Shown: in pieces, positions 8,458 to 16,616 of the stretch
Position numbering within the stretch: position 1 is the first letter of the stretch
Layout of the letters: the number at the start of each line of letters is the position of its first letter
Assembly (NCBI GenBank): GCA_964386435.1
Contig: CAYLSV010000008.1
Span: forward strand, 3,405 to 67,404
Length of the DNA stretch: 64,000 nucleotides
Source: CAYLSV01 sp964386435
Lineage (GTDB): Bacteria; Planctomycetota; Phycisphaerae; Tepidisphaerales; Tepidisphaeraceae
Direction: 5' to 3'
The notes under the pieces: generated by a model
Database searches by the model: none
The model's input: the letters and a program-made list of their open reading frames with translations, nothing else
What the model was told of the DNA's origin: nothing
Program-made: the position numbers and the translations under genes

Positions 8458-9098
8458 TCAGGTTCGGCCGCGGGCGATTTCGGCCATCTCGACGGCGTCT
8501 TGGGCGTGCTGGGTGATCGCCGCCCAATCGCCGGCATCGAGCAGTGCCTTTGGGGCGAGCCAGCTGCCGCCGACGGCGAGGACGCGATGGTCGGCGAAGT
8601 AGGCGGCGGCGGAGTCGGAGCGAATGCCGCCGAGGGGGATGTAGCGCAGGCCCAGGTGGTCGTAGGGCGCGGCGGCGTTCTTCAGGAACCCCAGGCCGCC
8701 CATCGGCTCGGCGGGGAAGNNNNNNNNNNGGCCTCCACGGCCTGCTCGATGTCGCTGGGCGTGGCGACGCCGGGGGCGAACGGCACGCCCGCCTCGGCGG
8801 CGGTCTCGATGACGCGGCGGTTGCAGCCGGGGGCGACGGCGAAGGCGGCGCCGGCGTCCTTCACCTGCTGCACCTGATCCGGCGTCAGCACCGTGCCGGC
8901 CCCGACGAGCATCTCCGGCACCTGCCGCGCCACCGCCTCGACCGCCCTGAGCGCCTGCGGCGTCCGCAACGCGATCTCCACGCCCCGCACCCCACCGGCG
9001 AGCAACGCCCGCGCCGCCCCCACCGCCTGCTCGGCGTCGCTTGGCACCACGACCGCCACGACCGCCCCGTCCCGCAGTTGCTCGAACACGTCGCTCAT
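8458..9098 (-). CDS. eda: 2-dehydro-3-deoxy-phosphogluconate (KDPG) aldolase, interrupted by an assembly gap
   Basis: The class I aldolase of the Entner-Doudoroff and related sugar-acid pathways cleaves KDPG to pyruvate and glyceraldehyde-3-phosphate. Family motifs are GVRGVEIALRTPQAL, VGAGTVLTP and APGCNRRVIETA before the gap, and FPAEPMGGLGFLKNAAAPY then YIPLGGI after it. Ten Ns at 8720-8729 shift the frame, and the Schiff-base lysine expected just before FPAE is lost in the gap. The real gap is therefore probably longer than 10 bases, and this is an assembly defect, not a pseudogene. The start is the ATG at 9098 (MSDVFEQLRDG). GAPDH nearby acts on the same triose. Confidence 0.88.
8720..8729. 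other. Assembly gap (10 N)
   Basis: Ten Ns inside the KDPG aldolase gene. Comparison with the family suggests that roughly eight to ten residues are missing, so 10 is probably a placeholder length. Confidence 0.9.
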
Positions 9099-9139
9099 GC
9101 GGCGAGCGTAGCCGCGCGGTGGGCGCTCGTGGAAGCGTC

Positions 9140-9249
9140 GTAGCTGCGGGCTGATAGGCCGCAGTGGCCGGTTCCGAACGTGGAGTGGGCCACGCAAAGC
9201 GGGTTCGGGTTGCGGACCTCGCCACCGCGACCTGTCAGGTCGCAGCTAC
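9140..9249. repeat. REP-like inverted pair, family 1
   Basis: The left copy (9140-9167, plus) reads GTAGCTGC, stem GGGCTGATAGGCC, GCAGTGG. The right copy (9222-9249) is its inverse with stem GACCTGACAGGTC. The two copies carry different stems, unlike most pairs here. They lie between the divergent aldolase and deaminase genes, 54 bases apart. Confidence 0.9.
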
Positions 9250-9277
9250 GGCTCGGACGTTGCGATAAGCTGGGTCG

Positions 9278-9748
9278 ATGCGCGATGACGACCAGAACTT
9301 TGTTGATGAGGCACGGGCGGAGGCCCAGAAGGGGCTGGCCTCGGGCGGGTTGCCGATCGGGAGCGTGGTGGTGCGGGGCGGGGTGATCCTGGGGCGGGGG
9401 CACAACCGGCGGGTGCAGGAGAATCGGCCGATGGAGCACGCGGAGATCAACGCGCTCAACGACGCCGGACCGCTGCACAGCTATGCCGGCGTGACGCTCT
9501 ACTCGACGCTGATGCCGTGCTTTTTGTGCAGCGGGGCGGCGGTGCAGTTCGGCATCAAGCGGGTGGTGGTCGGCGAGGCGACGACCTTCCCCGGCGGCGC
9601 GGGGCCGGGCGGGACGTCGCCGGACTTCTTGCGGGCGCACGGCGTGGAGGTCGTGGTGCTGGAGGATCCGGCGTGCATCGCGATGATGCGCGAGCTGCAA
9701 CGGACGCGGCCGGAGCTTTGGAACCAGGACATTGGCGTCGAGGCGTAG
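9278..9748 (+). CDS. Cytosine-deaminase-like nucleobase deaminase
   Basis: This 156-residue protein belongs to the zinc-dependent CDA fold. Zinc ligands are in MEHAEINAL (His, with the catalytic Glu) and MPCFLCSG (two Cys). The C-terminus RTRPELWNQDIG strongly resembles the end of yeast-type cytosine deaminase, which hydrolyses cytosine to uracil. That substrate is inferred; a guanine or other nucleobase substrate cannot be excluded. The start is the ATG at 9278. It stands alone, with a REP pair upstream and a small convergent membrane-protein gene downstream. Confidence 0.85.
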   Translation: MRDDDQNFVDEARAEAQKGLASGGLPIGSVVVRGGVILGRGHNRRVQENRPMEHAEINALNDAGPLHSYAGVTLYSTLMPCFLCSGAAVQFGIKRVVVGEATTFPGGAGPGGTSPDFLRAHGVEVVVLEDPACIAMMRELQRTRPELWNQDIGVEA

Positions 9749-9761
9749 CCGCGGGTTGGCG

Positions 9762-10025
9762 TCACTGCCCGCGGCGGCTGAGGACTTGCCAGGCGTGGCG
9801 GAAGATCGCCCAGGCCGGGTAGCCGAAGCACGCGAGCGAGGCGGCGGCGAGGAGGCAACCGACGAGCTCGCCGTTGAGGTAGTTGTCGGCGAAAGACGCG
9901 AGGCTCACGCACACAATCATGACGAACAGCGCCAACCCGATGCTCGCTTGTGCGACGGCGGCGTACCACTTCCACGGCGAGGGCGCGGTGGTCCTGCTCT
10001 GATAGCCCAGTTCCTGCCTGGCCAT
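9762..10025 (-). CDS. Small two-helix membrane protein, unknown function
   Basis: An 87-residue protein with two hydrophobic segments (about residues 20-45, YAAVAQASIGLALFVMIVCV, and about 53-75, LVGCLLAAASLACFGYPAWA), separated by a short loop with DNYLNGE. The hydrophobic-hydrophilic pattern and convergent position (13 bases from the deaminase stop) make it plausible as a real gene. No family is recognised. Confidence 0.55.
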   Translation of the reverse strand: MARQELGYQSRTTAPSPWKWYAAVAQASIGLALFVMIVCVSLASFADNYLNGELVGCLLAAASLACFGYPAWAIFRHAWQVLSRRGQ

Positions 10026-10056
10026 GCGGGAAGGGTAGCGGCGTCACGTTGCGGCC

Positions 10057-10147
10057 GACCGGACCACCGCGTGGCGGCGGGGCTGAGCCTGTGGTTAGAC
10101 GCCGCACTTCGGGATCAGCCCCGCCGCGTATCGGCGGTGGTCCGGTC
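10057..10147. repeat. Inverted pair of GC-rich palindromes, family 2 variant
   Basis: The right element (10115-10147) reads TCAGCCCCGCCGC, GTAT, CGGCGGTGGTCCGGTC. The left element (10057-10086) is its inverse with a shortened loop. Together they form a large inverted repeat in the spacer downstream of gapdh. The CAGCCCCGCC...GGCGGTGG core resembles the family 2 repeats at 43518 and 50940. Confidence 0.75.
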
Positions 10148-10215
10148 GATCACCGAAAACGCCTCGACGCTTTGGGGCGTCGGGGCGTCGAACTCGATCA
10201 AGCGATGTCACCGCT

Positions 10216-11235
10216 TCAGAGCATTTTGCCCATCTTGTCGACGAGGTCGACGACGCGGTTGCTGTAGCCCCACTCGTTGTCGTACCAGCTCACGACCTTG
10301 AAGAACCGGTCGTTGAGGCCGATGCCGGCCTTGGCGTCGACGATGCTGCTGCGGGGGTCGGTGATGAAGTCGGCGCTGACCACCTGCTCGTCGGTGTAGC
10401 CCAGGATGCCCTTCATCGGCCCCTCGGCGGCGGCCTTCATCGCGGCCATGATCTCGTCGTAGCTCGTCGCCTTCTCCGTGCGGAACGTCAGGTCGACGGC
10501 CGAGACGTCCATCGTCGGTACGCGGAACGCCATGCCCGTCAGCTTGCCCTTGGTCTGGGGCAGCGCCAGGCCGACGGCCTTGGCGGCACCCGTCGAACTC
10601 GGGATGATGTTCATGTACGCGTTGCGGCCGCCGCGCCAATCCTTCTTGCTCGGGCCGTCCTGCGTCGGCTGCGTGGCCGTGACGGCGTGGATCGTCGTCA
10701 TCAAACCTTCCTCGAGGCCGAAGTTGTCGAGGATGACCTTCGTGATCGGGGCGAGGCAGTTCGTCGTGCAGCTGGCGTTGCTGACAATGTCCTTGCTGCC
10801 GTCGTAGTCGCCGTCGTTGACGCCCAGGACGTAGGTCGGCACCTGCTCCGGGCTCTTGGTGGGCGCGCTGATGACGACCTTCTTCGCCCCGGCCTGAAGG
10901 TGCTTGCCGGCCCCGTCGAAGTCGGTGAAGAAGCCGGTCGACTCGACGACCACGTCGCAGCCGAGGTCGCCCCACTTGAGGTTCGCCGGGTCACGCTCGC
11001 TGAAGCTGGGAATCTTCTTGCCGTTGACGATCAGGTGATCCTCGCCGTCGTTGGAAACCTCGCCGTCCATCTTGCCGTGGATGGTGTCGTACTTGAGCAG
11101 GTACGCGAGGTTGTCGGCCCCGACCAGGTCGTTGATGCCGACGATCTCGATCTCGTCGTCGCTGCGGTAGCTGGCGGCGCGGAAGACCAAACGCCCGATT
11201 CGGCCGAAGCCGTTGATGCCAACCTTGATGCCCAT
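10216..11235 (-). CDS. gap: Type I glyceraldehyde-3-phosphate dehydrogenase
   Basis: This is a glycolytic NAD-dependent oxidoreductase of 339 residues, the standard length. The N-terminal Rossmann motif is INGFGRIGRLVFRAA, the active-site Cys is in SNASCTTNCLAP near residue 155, and the C-terminal segment is SWYDNEWGYSNRVVDLV. The ATG at 11235 has AGGA upstream. It is monocistronic in the window; a GC-rich inverted repeat just downstream (10057-10147) could act on its transcript end. Confidence 0.97.
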   Translation of the reverse strand: MGIKVGINGFGRIGRLVFRAASYRSDDEIEIVGINDLVGADNLAYLLKYDTIHGKMDGEVSNDGEDHLIVNGKKIPSFSERDPANLKWGDLGCDVVVESTGFFTDFDGAGKHLQAGAKKVVISAPTKSPEQVPTYVLGVNDGDYDGSKDIVSNASCTTNCLAPITKVILDNFGLEEGLMTTIHAVTATQPTQDGPSKKDWRGGRNAYMNIIPSSTGAAKAVGLALPQTKGKLTGMAFRVPTMDVSAVDLTFRTEKATSYDEIMAAMKAAAEGPMKGILGYTDEQVVSADFITDPRSSIVDAKAGIGLNDRFFKVVSWYDNEWGYSNRVVDLVDKMGKML

Positions 11236-11402
11236 GGTGATGTTCCTGATTCTGTGGTGAGAGTCGAAAGTCGCGGGTTGTGCCGCCCCGGATGGCCGGC
11301 GCGCACAGCTAAAGAGCCGGCCGGCAGAAAATCAAGTGCCCGGTTCGCCGCCGTTGCCCCAAAGTTGCGACAATCCTCACCCGTCCGGCGTATCGTCGCC
11401 TC

Positions 11403-11816
11403 GTGCCCCACGCCGCCGAGTCCGCCGCCGGCCCCCGGTGCCTGCTGATCGAGGGCGACCAGGCCGCCCCCGAGCTCGCCGCCGTCGCCCATTCCCGCGG
11501 CTGGCAGATCGACGCCCAGCCCGACCCCTACGCCGCGATGCTCGCCCTGGCCCGCCGCCCGCTGGTCTACCGCGGCCTGCTGCTGGCTCTCGACGCCCTC
11601 TACCCGACCGAACTCACGATCCTCCGCGCCGTCGGCCACCGCTACCCGCACGTCGAACGCCTCGTCTGCCGCGGCACCCCCACCCAACTCGCCGAAGCCG
11701 AGGCCCTTGGCGCCACCCCCGCCTGCGGCCCCACCGAGCCCGACCCCCCATCCCACCTTGACGACCCCGACCTCACCCCCGACGAAATCCGAGCCCTCCT
11801 CGCCGAGGGGAATTGA
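11403..11816 (+). CDS. Hypothetical protein, possible degenerate receiver-like domain
   Basis: A 137-residue protein starting at GTG. The core (CLLIEGDQAAPELAAVAHSR, then PYAAMLALARRPLVYRGLLL and LTILRAVGHRYPHVERLVCR) alternates beta and alpha like a response-regulator receiver fold, but the phosphoacceptor Asp and conserved Lys are not evident. It ends in LTPDEIRALLAEGN, a typical capped helix, preceded by a Pro/Asp-rich linker. No family is assigned. It is divergent from gap, 167 bases away. Confidence 0.55.
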   Translation: MPHAAESAAGPRCLLIEGDQAAPELAAVAHSRGWQIDAQPDPYAAMLALARRPLVYRGLLLALDALYPTELTILRAVGHRYPHVERLVCRGTPTQLAEAEALGATPACGPTEPDPPSHLDDPDLTPDEIRALLAEGN

Positions 11817-12119
11817 TTGCCACACGGGCGTCTAAAAAGCTGCGGCTCAACTTTGGGAGAAGCGGCCACCCGCCACCGCCGCTCGATGGGCATGTTGATG
11901 GCCAGCAGCTCGTTCATCGCCCGATTGAGCGGGTCGGTGGTAATCGCCAGCGCGTTCGGCTCCTCCACGCCCTCCCGCAAATCGTTCGTCGCCACGCACC
12001 AGGCCACCGCCACCCGAAACACCTCCGCCGGCACCTCCGCGACGACCGCCTCCCCCGCCGGCCGCGAAGCCGAGGCGAGCAAGGACAGCAGGACGCAAAC
12101 TGCAGCACCTAACCTTGGG
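11817..12119 (-). pseudogene. Possible gene remnant (secreted-protein-like frame without a start)
   Basis: On the minus strand a frame reads LGAAVCVLLSLLASASRPAG, like a signal peptide, followed by VAWCVATNDLREGVEEPNAL, ITTDPLNRAMNELLAINMPI and ERRWRVAASPKVEPQLFRR. The composition is protein-like, but no ATG, GTG or TTG precedes the signal-like segment. The frame runs into the 3' end of the neighbouring plus-strand gene. It may be a decayed or truncated gene, or a chance frame. Confidence 0.3.
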
Positions 12120-12120
12120 C

Positions 12121-12747
12121 ATGAGCGCTGAGCCGTTGATGTTTGAAGACGGTCTCTACTCGGAACTCTTCGCAGCATTCGACGGGCCGTTGATCGCGGA
12201 TGTCTGTAAGCTGACCCCTGAGTTATTGCAGCGTTATCCCGTCTGGGTGCAGATGAGCAGCACGAACGTTCGGGAGGTGGCGCTGCGGCGCGAGCTGGAT
12301 CGGTACGAGTATTGCGAGCCGTCGCGGCTGGCGTACTCCGGGCCGCTGCCGTACCAGATCGAATGCGACCTGATCCCGTACAGCAGGATTCCCCAGATCG
12401 CATGTCACGCCGAAGCCGCCGGCGGCGGGCGGTACCTCGGCCATCTTGAGTATTACGGGGCCGACCCGCTCGAGGCGGACGTCTCCCTGTTCACGCCGCA
12501 TGGGGAGGAAAGGTTTAACCGTCAACAGCACCTTTGTTCGGGCAGGATCGAAGCGTCACGCTACGAAGAAAGAATGACGCGTTGGCGAACCAATGTCGAA
12601 GCCTCATTCGGTCGGCCGCTGCGAGAGCTGTTCCCAATGCGGGTTTGGATCGATAAAGGCGTGCTGCCGCCGGGGTATGCGACCGAATGGACGCTGCCGG
12701 GGCTGCTGTACCGGCAGGACGGGCAAACGAAGGTCGAGTTGCCGTGA
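12121..12747 (+). CDS. Hypothetical protein
   Basis: A 208-residue protein starting at the ATG at 12121 (an in-frame TTG lies two codons upstream). It is a soluble, balanced sequence with no signal peptide or membrane segment. Features include LTPELLQRYPVWVQMSSTN, VALRRELDRYEYCEPSRL and RTNVEASFGRPLRELFPMRV, and a Pro-rich C-terminus. The codon pattern fits its neighbours. I do not recognise the family. It is convergent with the PIN toxin gene. Confidence 0.6.
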   Translation: MSAEPLMFEDGLYSELFAAFDGPLIADVCKLTPELLQRYPVWVQMSSTNVREVALRRELDRYEYCEPSRLAYSGPLPYQIECDLIPYSRIPQIACHAEAAGGGRYLGHLEYYGADPLEADVSLFTPHGEERFNRQQHLCSGRIEASRYEERMTRWRTNVEASFGRPLRELFPMRVWIDKGVLPPGYATEWTLPGLLYRQDGQTKVELP

Positions 12748-12771
12748 AGCCAGCGGTGGTCGGCAAAAAAT

Positions 12772-13155
12772 TCACCGCTCATACGGTTGGACGAGCTTGA
12801 GGCCGAGGATCATTCTGAGGTGCTTGCGGTTGAAGCCGTTGAGCGGAACACCGGCGGCGAGGGCAGTGTGGCCGTTGATGCAATCGACCATGTCGATGGC
12901 GTTGCCGAGGTGGACGCGGCCGTAGGTGGACAAGGCGTCGCGAAGATTCGTGCCGCCGGGCCAAATCATGGAGAAACGCCGCAGCAGCCCTTCCAGTTGC
13001 CGCTGGTCGTCGCCGTCTCTGGCTCCTTTATAGAGTTCGAAGGTCGTGAAGCCGGTGATGCAGTGATCATTGCCCTCGAGGCCGTCGAACCACGCCAAGG
13101 CCGCCGGCTCTTTCCGCCAGACGTCCACGACGATGTCGGTGTCGTAGAGGTTCAT
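12772..13155 (-). CDS. PIN-domain toxin, VapC-like (copy 1)
   Basis: A 127-residue PIN-domain ribonuclease candidate. The first catalytic Asp is in MNLYDTDIVVDVW, the conserved Glu in TGFTTFELYKGA, and later acids in HLGNAIDMVDCINGHTALA. Such toxins cleave RNA and are held inactive by the partner antitoxin. The ATG overlaps the antitoxin stop by 4 bases (ATGA), implying coupling. It ends in LKLVQPYER, exactly like the second PIN gene at 13497, so the two pairs are paralogues. Confidence 0.85.
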   Translation of the reverse strand: MNLYDTDIVVDVWRKEPAALAWFDGLEGNDHCITGFTTFELYKGARDGDDQRQLEGLLRRFSMIWPGGTNLRDALSTYGRVHLGNAIDMVDCINGHTALAAGVPLNGFNRKHLRMILGLKLVQPYER

Positions 13156-13487
13156 GCCGAGTCGGTCTCGCGATCGCCGTACATCATCTCGCGGATGTGA
13201 GCAGCACGCTGATCATTTGCGTCCCGTATTCGCTGCATCGTCTCCTCGGCGGAGAGGTCATTGGGGGATGCCGGGTTCTCCTCCATCCACTGAAGGATCG
13301 ACGCCGCGCTGCCGTCGCCCTCCTCGGGTGGGACGATGATCATGCCATCGCGGTACTCGGTGCCGGGCGGCCAACTGCTGGGCATGATCTCCACCTCCTC
13401 GCCGACGGGCAGATCAACCTCGCCGACGGGCTCGAAGTGCGTGCCGGTCCAGCGGCCGCGGATGGGGGCGAGAGTCTTGGTGCTCAC
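13152..13487 (-). CDS. Antitoxin-like partner of the PIN toxin (copy 1)
   Basis: A 111-residue protein. Its N-terminus (APIRGRWTGTHFEPVGEVDLPVGEEVEI, residues 7-34) has the small-barrel pattern of AF2212-like/DUF104 antitoxins (approx. G.f.P...vdLpeGe.v.i). The C-terminal part (DLSAEETMQRIRDANDQRAA) is a charged helix likely to wrap the toxin. It overlaps the downstream toxin start by 4 bases. Assignment rests on this pattern plus the gene pairing. Confidence 0.75.
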   Translation of the reverse strand: MSTKTLAPIRGRWTGTHFEPVGEVDLPVGEEVEIMPSSWPPGTEYRDGMIIVPPEEGDGSAASILQWMEENPASPNDLSAEETMQRIRDANDQRAAHIREMMYGDRETDSA

Positions 13488-13496
13488 GCGGACATT

Positions 13497-13883
13497 CTAC
13501 CGCTCGTACGGCTGGACGAGCTTGAGGCCGAAGGGCTCGAAGGGGCGGAAATGCTTGAGGTTGAAGGTGGCGAGTTCGACGTCGTGGCCGAGGGCGGTGG
13601 CGGCGATGAGGGTGTCGGGCCAGCCGACGCCGTGGCTGAGCTTGAGCTCGGGGTAGACGGCCATCGCCCAGTTGGCGGAGGTGGCGTCGGGCCAAGAGGT
13701 GATCAGGCCGTCGAGCATCTGTTGGGCTTGAATCATCGATTGCTTGTCGTTGATGCCGGCGAGAAACTCGAGGCCGGCGATGCCGCAGACCGAGGGCCGC
13801 GGCGGGTCGTTGCTCTCGAGCCAAGCGACGGCCGGTGGGTGGCGACGCCAGACGTCGATCAGAATGTCGGCGTCAAGCAGCAT
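13497..13883 (-). CDS. PIN-domain toxin, VapC-like (copy 2)
   Basis: A 128-residue PIN protein. The first Asp motif is MLLDADILIDVWRR, the Glu motif CGIAGLEFLAGI and the third acidic motif VGWPDTLIAATALG, followed by a C-terminal LKLVQPYER identical to copy 1. The frame is open upstream, but the ATG at 13883 directly precedes the canonical PIN start. It overlaps the antitoxin gene by 11 bases. Expected role: toxin of a type II module. Confidence 0.87.
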   Translation of the reverse strand: MLLDADILIDVWRRHPPAVAWLESNDPPRPSVCGIAGLEFLAGINDKQSMIQAQQMLDGLITSWPDATSANWAMAVYPELKLSHGVGWPDTLIAATALGHDVELATFNLKHFRPFEPFGLKLVQPYER

Positions 13884-14205
13884 CGGCCGCCTCGCTTCGG
13901 TCGGTGACAGGCTCCGGCTCGTCCTTTGGGATACGGCCCTCGGCTTCGAGTTGCCGGCGCAGGGCATCGGGCATCGGGTTGGCGGCGCACCACGCGTTGA
14001 GCTGGGCAAAGTTCATGCCGTCGAGCTTGTTGTAGTAAGTGGCGCGGCCTCGGAACGGGTGTCGGACGTGGATCGGCGGCTCGTCGGTGGCGGCCACTTC
14101 ATTGCACCGGATGACACCTTCAGTACCGATCGGAAGATCAACGTCTTCCAGCGGAACGAACCCGTTGCCGTCCCAACGGACGGGAATCTTCTTTTCGCTG
14201 GTCAT
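13873..14205 (-). CDS. Antitoxin-like partner of the PIN toxin (copy 2)
   Basis: A 110-residue protein. The N-terminal strand pattern (VRWDGNGFVPLEDVDLPIGT) parallels the copy 1 antitoxin (RGRWTGTHFEPVGEVDLPVG), so this is a paralogous DUF104-like antitoxin. The middle diverges (FRGRATYYNKLDGMNFAQLN) and the end is acidic. The start is ATG with AAGGAG upstream. It lies 20 bases downstream of the branching-enzyme stop, so read-through from that gene is possible. Confidence 0.75.
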   Translation of the reverse strand: MTSEKKIPVRWDGNGFVPLEDVDLPIGTEGVIRCNEVAATDEPPIHVRHPFRGRATYYNKLDGMNFAQLNAWCAANPMPDALRRQLEAEGRIPKDEPEPVTDRSEAADAA

Positions 14206-14225
14206 AAGGAGATCCTACCGCGCCC

Positions 14226-15929
14226 TCACGGCAGCCACCAGGTGAGGTCGATGTGTTGGAAGATGTCGTCGTGGGCGTCGGCTTCTTCGATTTGGGCTTG
14301 TTCCAGGCGGCCAATGGGGGCGCCGCCGGCGGCTTGTTCGGCGAGGTCGCACAACCGGCCGAAGCGGGTGGCGTGGCCGCTGAAGCGGAAGGTGCCGTAG
14401 TCGACCGCGCCGCCGGACTCGACGACGAACGGCCAGTCGCTGGCTTGCAGGAGCAGCAGTTGGCGGGCGGCTTTGGTGAGCAAATCGCTCACGTCCGCGT
14501 TCTGCCGCCATGGCAACGCGTGGAGCTGTTTGAGGAACTCGCCCTCGGCACGGTACTCGGCTTCCCACATCCACTTGACCTGGTCGTTCATCCAGACGGT
14601 GTGGTCGCCGTTCTTGCCCCACGAGCCTTCGGGCAGGCGGACGGCCTTGTCGGGCGGGCGGGTTTCCAGGACCTCCTCGGCGGTGGCGAGGTCGACGTGC
14701 TCGTCGGCGTGGGCGGCGAAGATGACGTCGCGCAGGAACCTTGTGCCCTCGAACCACCAGTGGCCGAACAGCTCGGCGTCGAAGCTGGCGACCACGGTGC
14801 CTTGGCGGCCGGTGGTGTCGCGGTGCTGGGCGAGGGCCCGCTTGACGGTGTCGAGGAAGTGGTGGGCGTGCTCGTGCAGCTTGCCGGCGACGTCGTCGGG
14901 GTAGTACGGCTCCTTGTCGGAAAGGGGCGTTTTGCGGCTGGTGACTTTGTGGTAACGGAGGCCGCGCTCGCCGTGTTTGCGGTGGAACTCCATGTACTCG
15001 CCGGCGCCGGGGTAGCCGAGGTCGCCCGACCAGACCTGCTCGGAGACCTCCGGGTGGCGGCCGAAGGCGTAGACGCTCGGGGCCTCGGGCTGGCTGACGA
15101 CGCCGACGGGCTCGAGCGTGCTCCGCCAGCCGCGGCGGGCGTCCCAGTGGCTCGGATCATCGGGCACGGTGTGGAAGCTGCCATTGTCCATGTAGCCCAG
15201 CGGCCGGCCGCCCTTGAGCTGGTGGGAGTCGACGAAGAAGTGGGACACGCCCGCCTCGGCGATGAACTGCTCGACGCCGGGGCGATGACGGGCGTTGTCG
15301 TACAGCACGCTGGGCAGCCAGTGGTCCCACGCCGGGCGGTAGGCGCACTCCGGCAGCCACATGCCGGTCGGGCGGTGGCCGAGGTGGCGCTCGCTGGTGG
15401 CGACGCCGCACTTCATCTGCGCCCGCAGCATCTCGTCGTTCAGCACGAGCGGCATGTAGCAGTGCGTGGCGTTGCTGGTCAGGATCTGCACCTGCCCCTC
15501 GCGGCAGAACCGGGCGAACTCGCCGGGGATATCGCGGCCGATCCGCTCGAAGTGCTCGATCTTGCCCTGGAACCACGCGCCCCACCGCGTGGCGAGGTAG
15601 GCAAAGTGCTTGTCGTGCGGGCCCGAGCCGGCCTCGAACTCCCGCCGATCCGCCTCGGCCCGCCCCGCCCGCTCGTGCAGGTACGCGACGAACCCGCCCT
15701 TGAACCGCTCGTGCGCCAACTGCTCCAACAGCACCGGCATGAGCCCCATCGTCACCCGGCACCGGATCCCATGCAGCCCCGCCTCCCCCAGAAAGTCGAG
15801 GATCGGCAGATAAGTCTCCGCCGCCGCCTCGAACAGCCACGCCTCCCCGTGCGGGTACGACCCGTGATGAAGCACGTAAGGCAAGTGCCCATGCAGCACG
15901 ATCGACAACTGTCCCAGCGACTGGCTCAT
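14226..15929 (-). CDS. GH57 1,4-alpha-glucan branching enzyme
   Basis: This 567-residue cytoplasmic enzyme makes alpha-1,6 branches in glycogen-like polymers. N-terminal strand: LSIVLHGHLPYVLHHG. Candidate nucleophile Glu in GMWLPECAYRPAWDHW (near residue 193), acid/base Asp in SFDAELFGHWWFEGTRFL (near residue 384), then the DUF1957-type C-terminal helical region. These are GH57 branching-enzyme hallmarks. The frame is open for eight codons before the ATG at 15929, which was chosen because MSQSLGQLSIVLHGHLPYV fits the family start. Its upstream region carries a perfect REP palindrome. Confidence 0.93.
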   Translation of the reverse strand: MSQSLGQLSIVLHGHLPYVLHHGSYPHGEAWLFEAAAETYLPILDFLGEAGLHGIRCRVTMGLMPVLLEQLAHERFKGGFVAYLHERAGRAEADRREFEAGSGPHDKHFAYLATRWGAWFQGKIEHFERIGRDIPGEFARFCREGQVQILTSNATHCYMPLVLNDEMLRAQMKCGVATSERHLGHRPTGMWLPECAYRPAWDHWLPSVLYDNARHRPGVEQFIAEAGVSHFFVDSHQLKGGRPLGYMDNGSFHTVPDDPSHWDARRGWRSTLEPVGVVSQPEAPSVYAFGRHPEVSEQVWSGDLGYPGAGEYMEFHRKHGERGLRYHKVTSRKTPLSDKEPYYPDDVAGKLHEHAHHFLDTVKRALAQHRDTTGRQGTVVASFDAELFGHWWFEGTRFLRDVIFAAHADEHVDLATAEEVLETRPPDKAVRLPEGSWGKNGDHTVWMNDQVKWMWEAEYRAEGEFLKQLHALPWRQNADVSDLLTKAARQLLLLQASDWPFVVESGGAVDYGTFRFSGHATRFGRLCDLAEQAAGGAPIGRLEQAQIEEADAHDDIFQHIDLTWWLP

Positions 15930-15992
15930 CCGAGCATGGTACGGGCACCACAACAGAACCCGAAGCGGGCGGGAAGCGCGGGTGGGAAGCGG

Positions 15993-16025
15993 ACGTAGCT
16001 GCGGGCTGTCAGCCCGCAGCTACGT
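15993..16025. repeat. Full REP palindrome upstream of the RAYT gene
   Basis: ACGTAGCTGC, stem GGGCTGTCAGCCC, GCAGCTACGT is palindromic over 33 bases apart from the centre. It has GTAG at both ends, unlike the other copies, which have GTAG at one end only. It lies 57 bases before the transposase start. Confidence 0.9.
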
Positions 16026-16082
16026 GGCTCTGTGGGAAAGTTCGGGTTGCAGGTAAAAGCCTAGTCGCGTTACAACACGTCG

Positions 16083-16616
16083 GTGCCGCAGGAGAAGCTC
16101 CGCGTCGTCGTGCTGTTCACGTGGCACGCCTACGGGACGTGGATGCCGGACCGGCCGCAGGGGTACTTCAAGAACAAGACCGGGCTCTGGGCGGCGGATT
16201 CGCAGGCGGCGATCGCTTACCGTCATCGGCAGCAGGCGAATACGTGCGTGTTCTGCGACGAGGCCCAACAACTACTGGTTGTCGCCGCACAAGAGGCGGC
16301 ATCGCACCAAGGTTTCAGTTCGATCACGCTGGCGACTGATCGAACGCACGTGCACTTGCTGGCTGGCTGGGTGGATGAACGCGAGCCGAACGTGGTGCGG
16401 ACGCGTGTGAAGCAGTCGCTGACTCGCCAGTTGAACGCGCGCTTCGGCAACCGCCAATGGTTCACCCGCGGCGGGCACGATCGACTCGTCCGCGATGGGG
16501 AGCATTTCCACCGGCTGCGGCACGAATACCTGCCGTCGCATCGCGGGTGGTTCTGGGACCGAACCACAGGTGTTCGCCCACCGTGTGAACCCGAACAGGA
16601 TGAACCGCGCTCGTAG
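16083..16616 (+). CDS. REP-associated tyrosine transposase (RAYT, Y1_Tnp/HUH)
   Basis: A 177-residue single-domain Y1 transposase of the IS200-like family. N-terminal VLFTWHAYGTWMPDRPQGY, the HUH metal-binding motif in DRTHVHLLAGW, and a candidate catalytic tyrosine in RLRHEYLPSHRGWFW. Such enzymes nick single-stranded REP hairpins beside a GTAG tetranucleotide. It starts at GTG, and its stop TAG lies inside the GTAG of a REP copy (16613). REP copies flank it on both sides, no partner tnpB is present, and about 20 REP copies occur in the window. It is the probable driver of family 1 repeats; activity is unproven. Confidence 0.88.
   Translation: MPQEKLRVVVLFTWHAYGTWMPDRPQGYFKNKTGLWAADSQAAIAYRHRQQANTCVFCDEAQQLLVVAAQEAASHQGFSSITLATDRTHVHLLAGWVDEREPNVVRTRVKQSLTRQLNARFGNRQWFTRGGHDRLVRDGEHFHRLRHEYLPSHRGWFWDRTTGVRPPCEPEQDEPRS

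Noticed and set aside
8458..9098. KDPG aldolase as a pseudogene
   Set aside because: The frame break falls exactly on a 10-N gap and the protein halves either side are intact and conserved, so it is an assembly gap.
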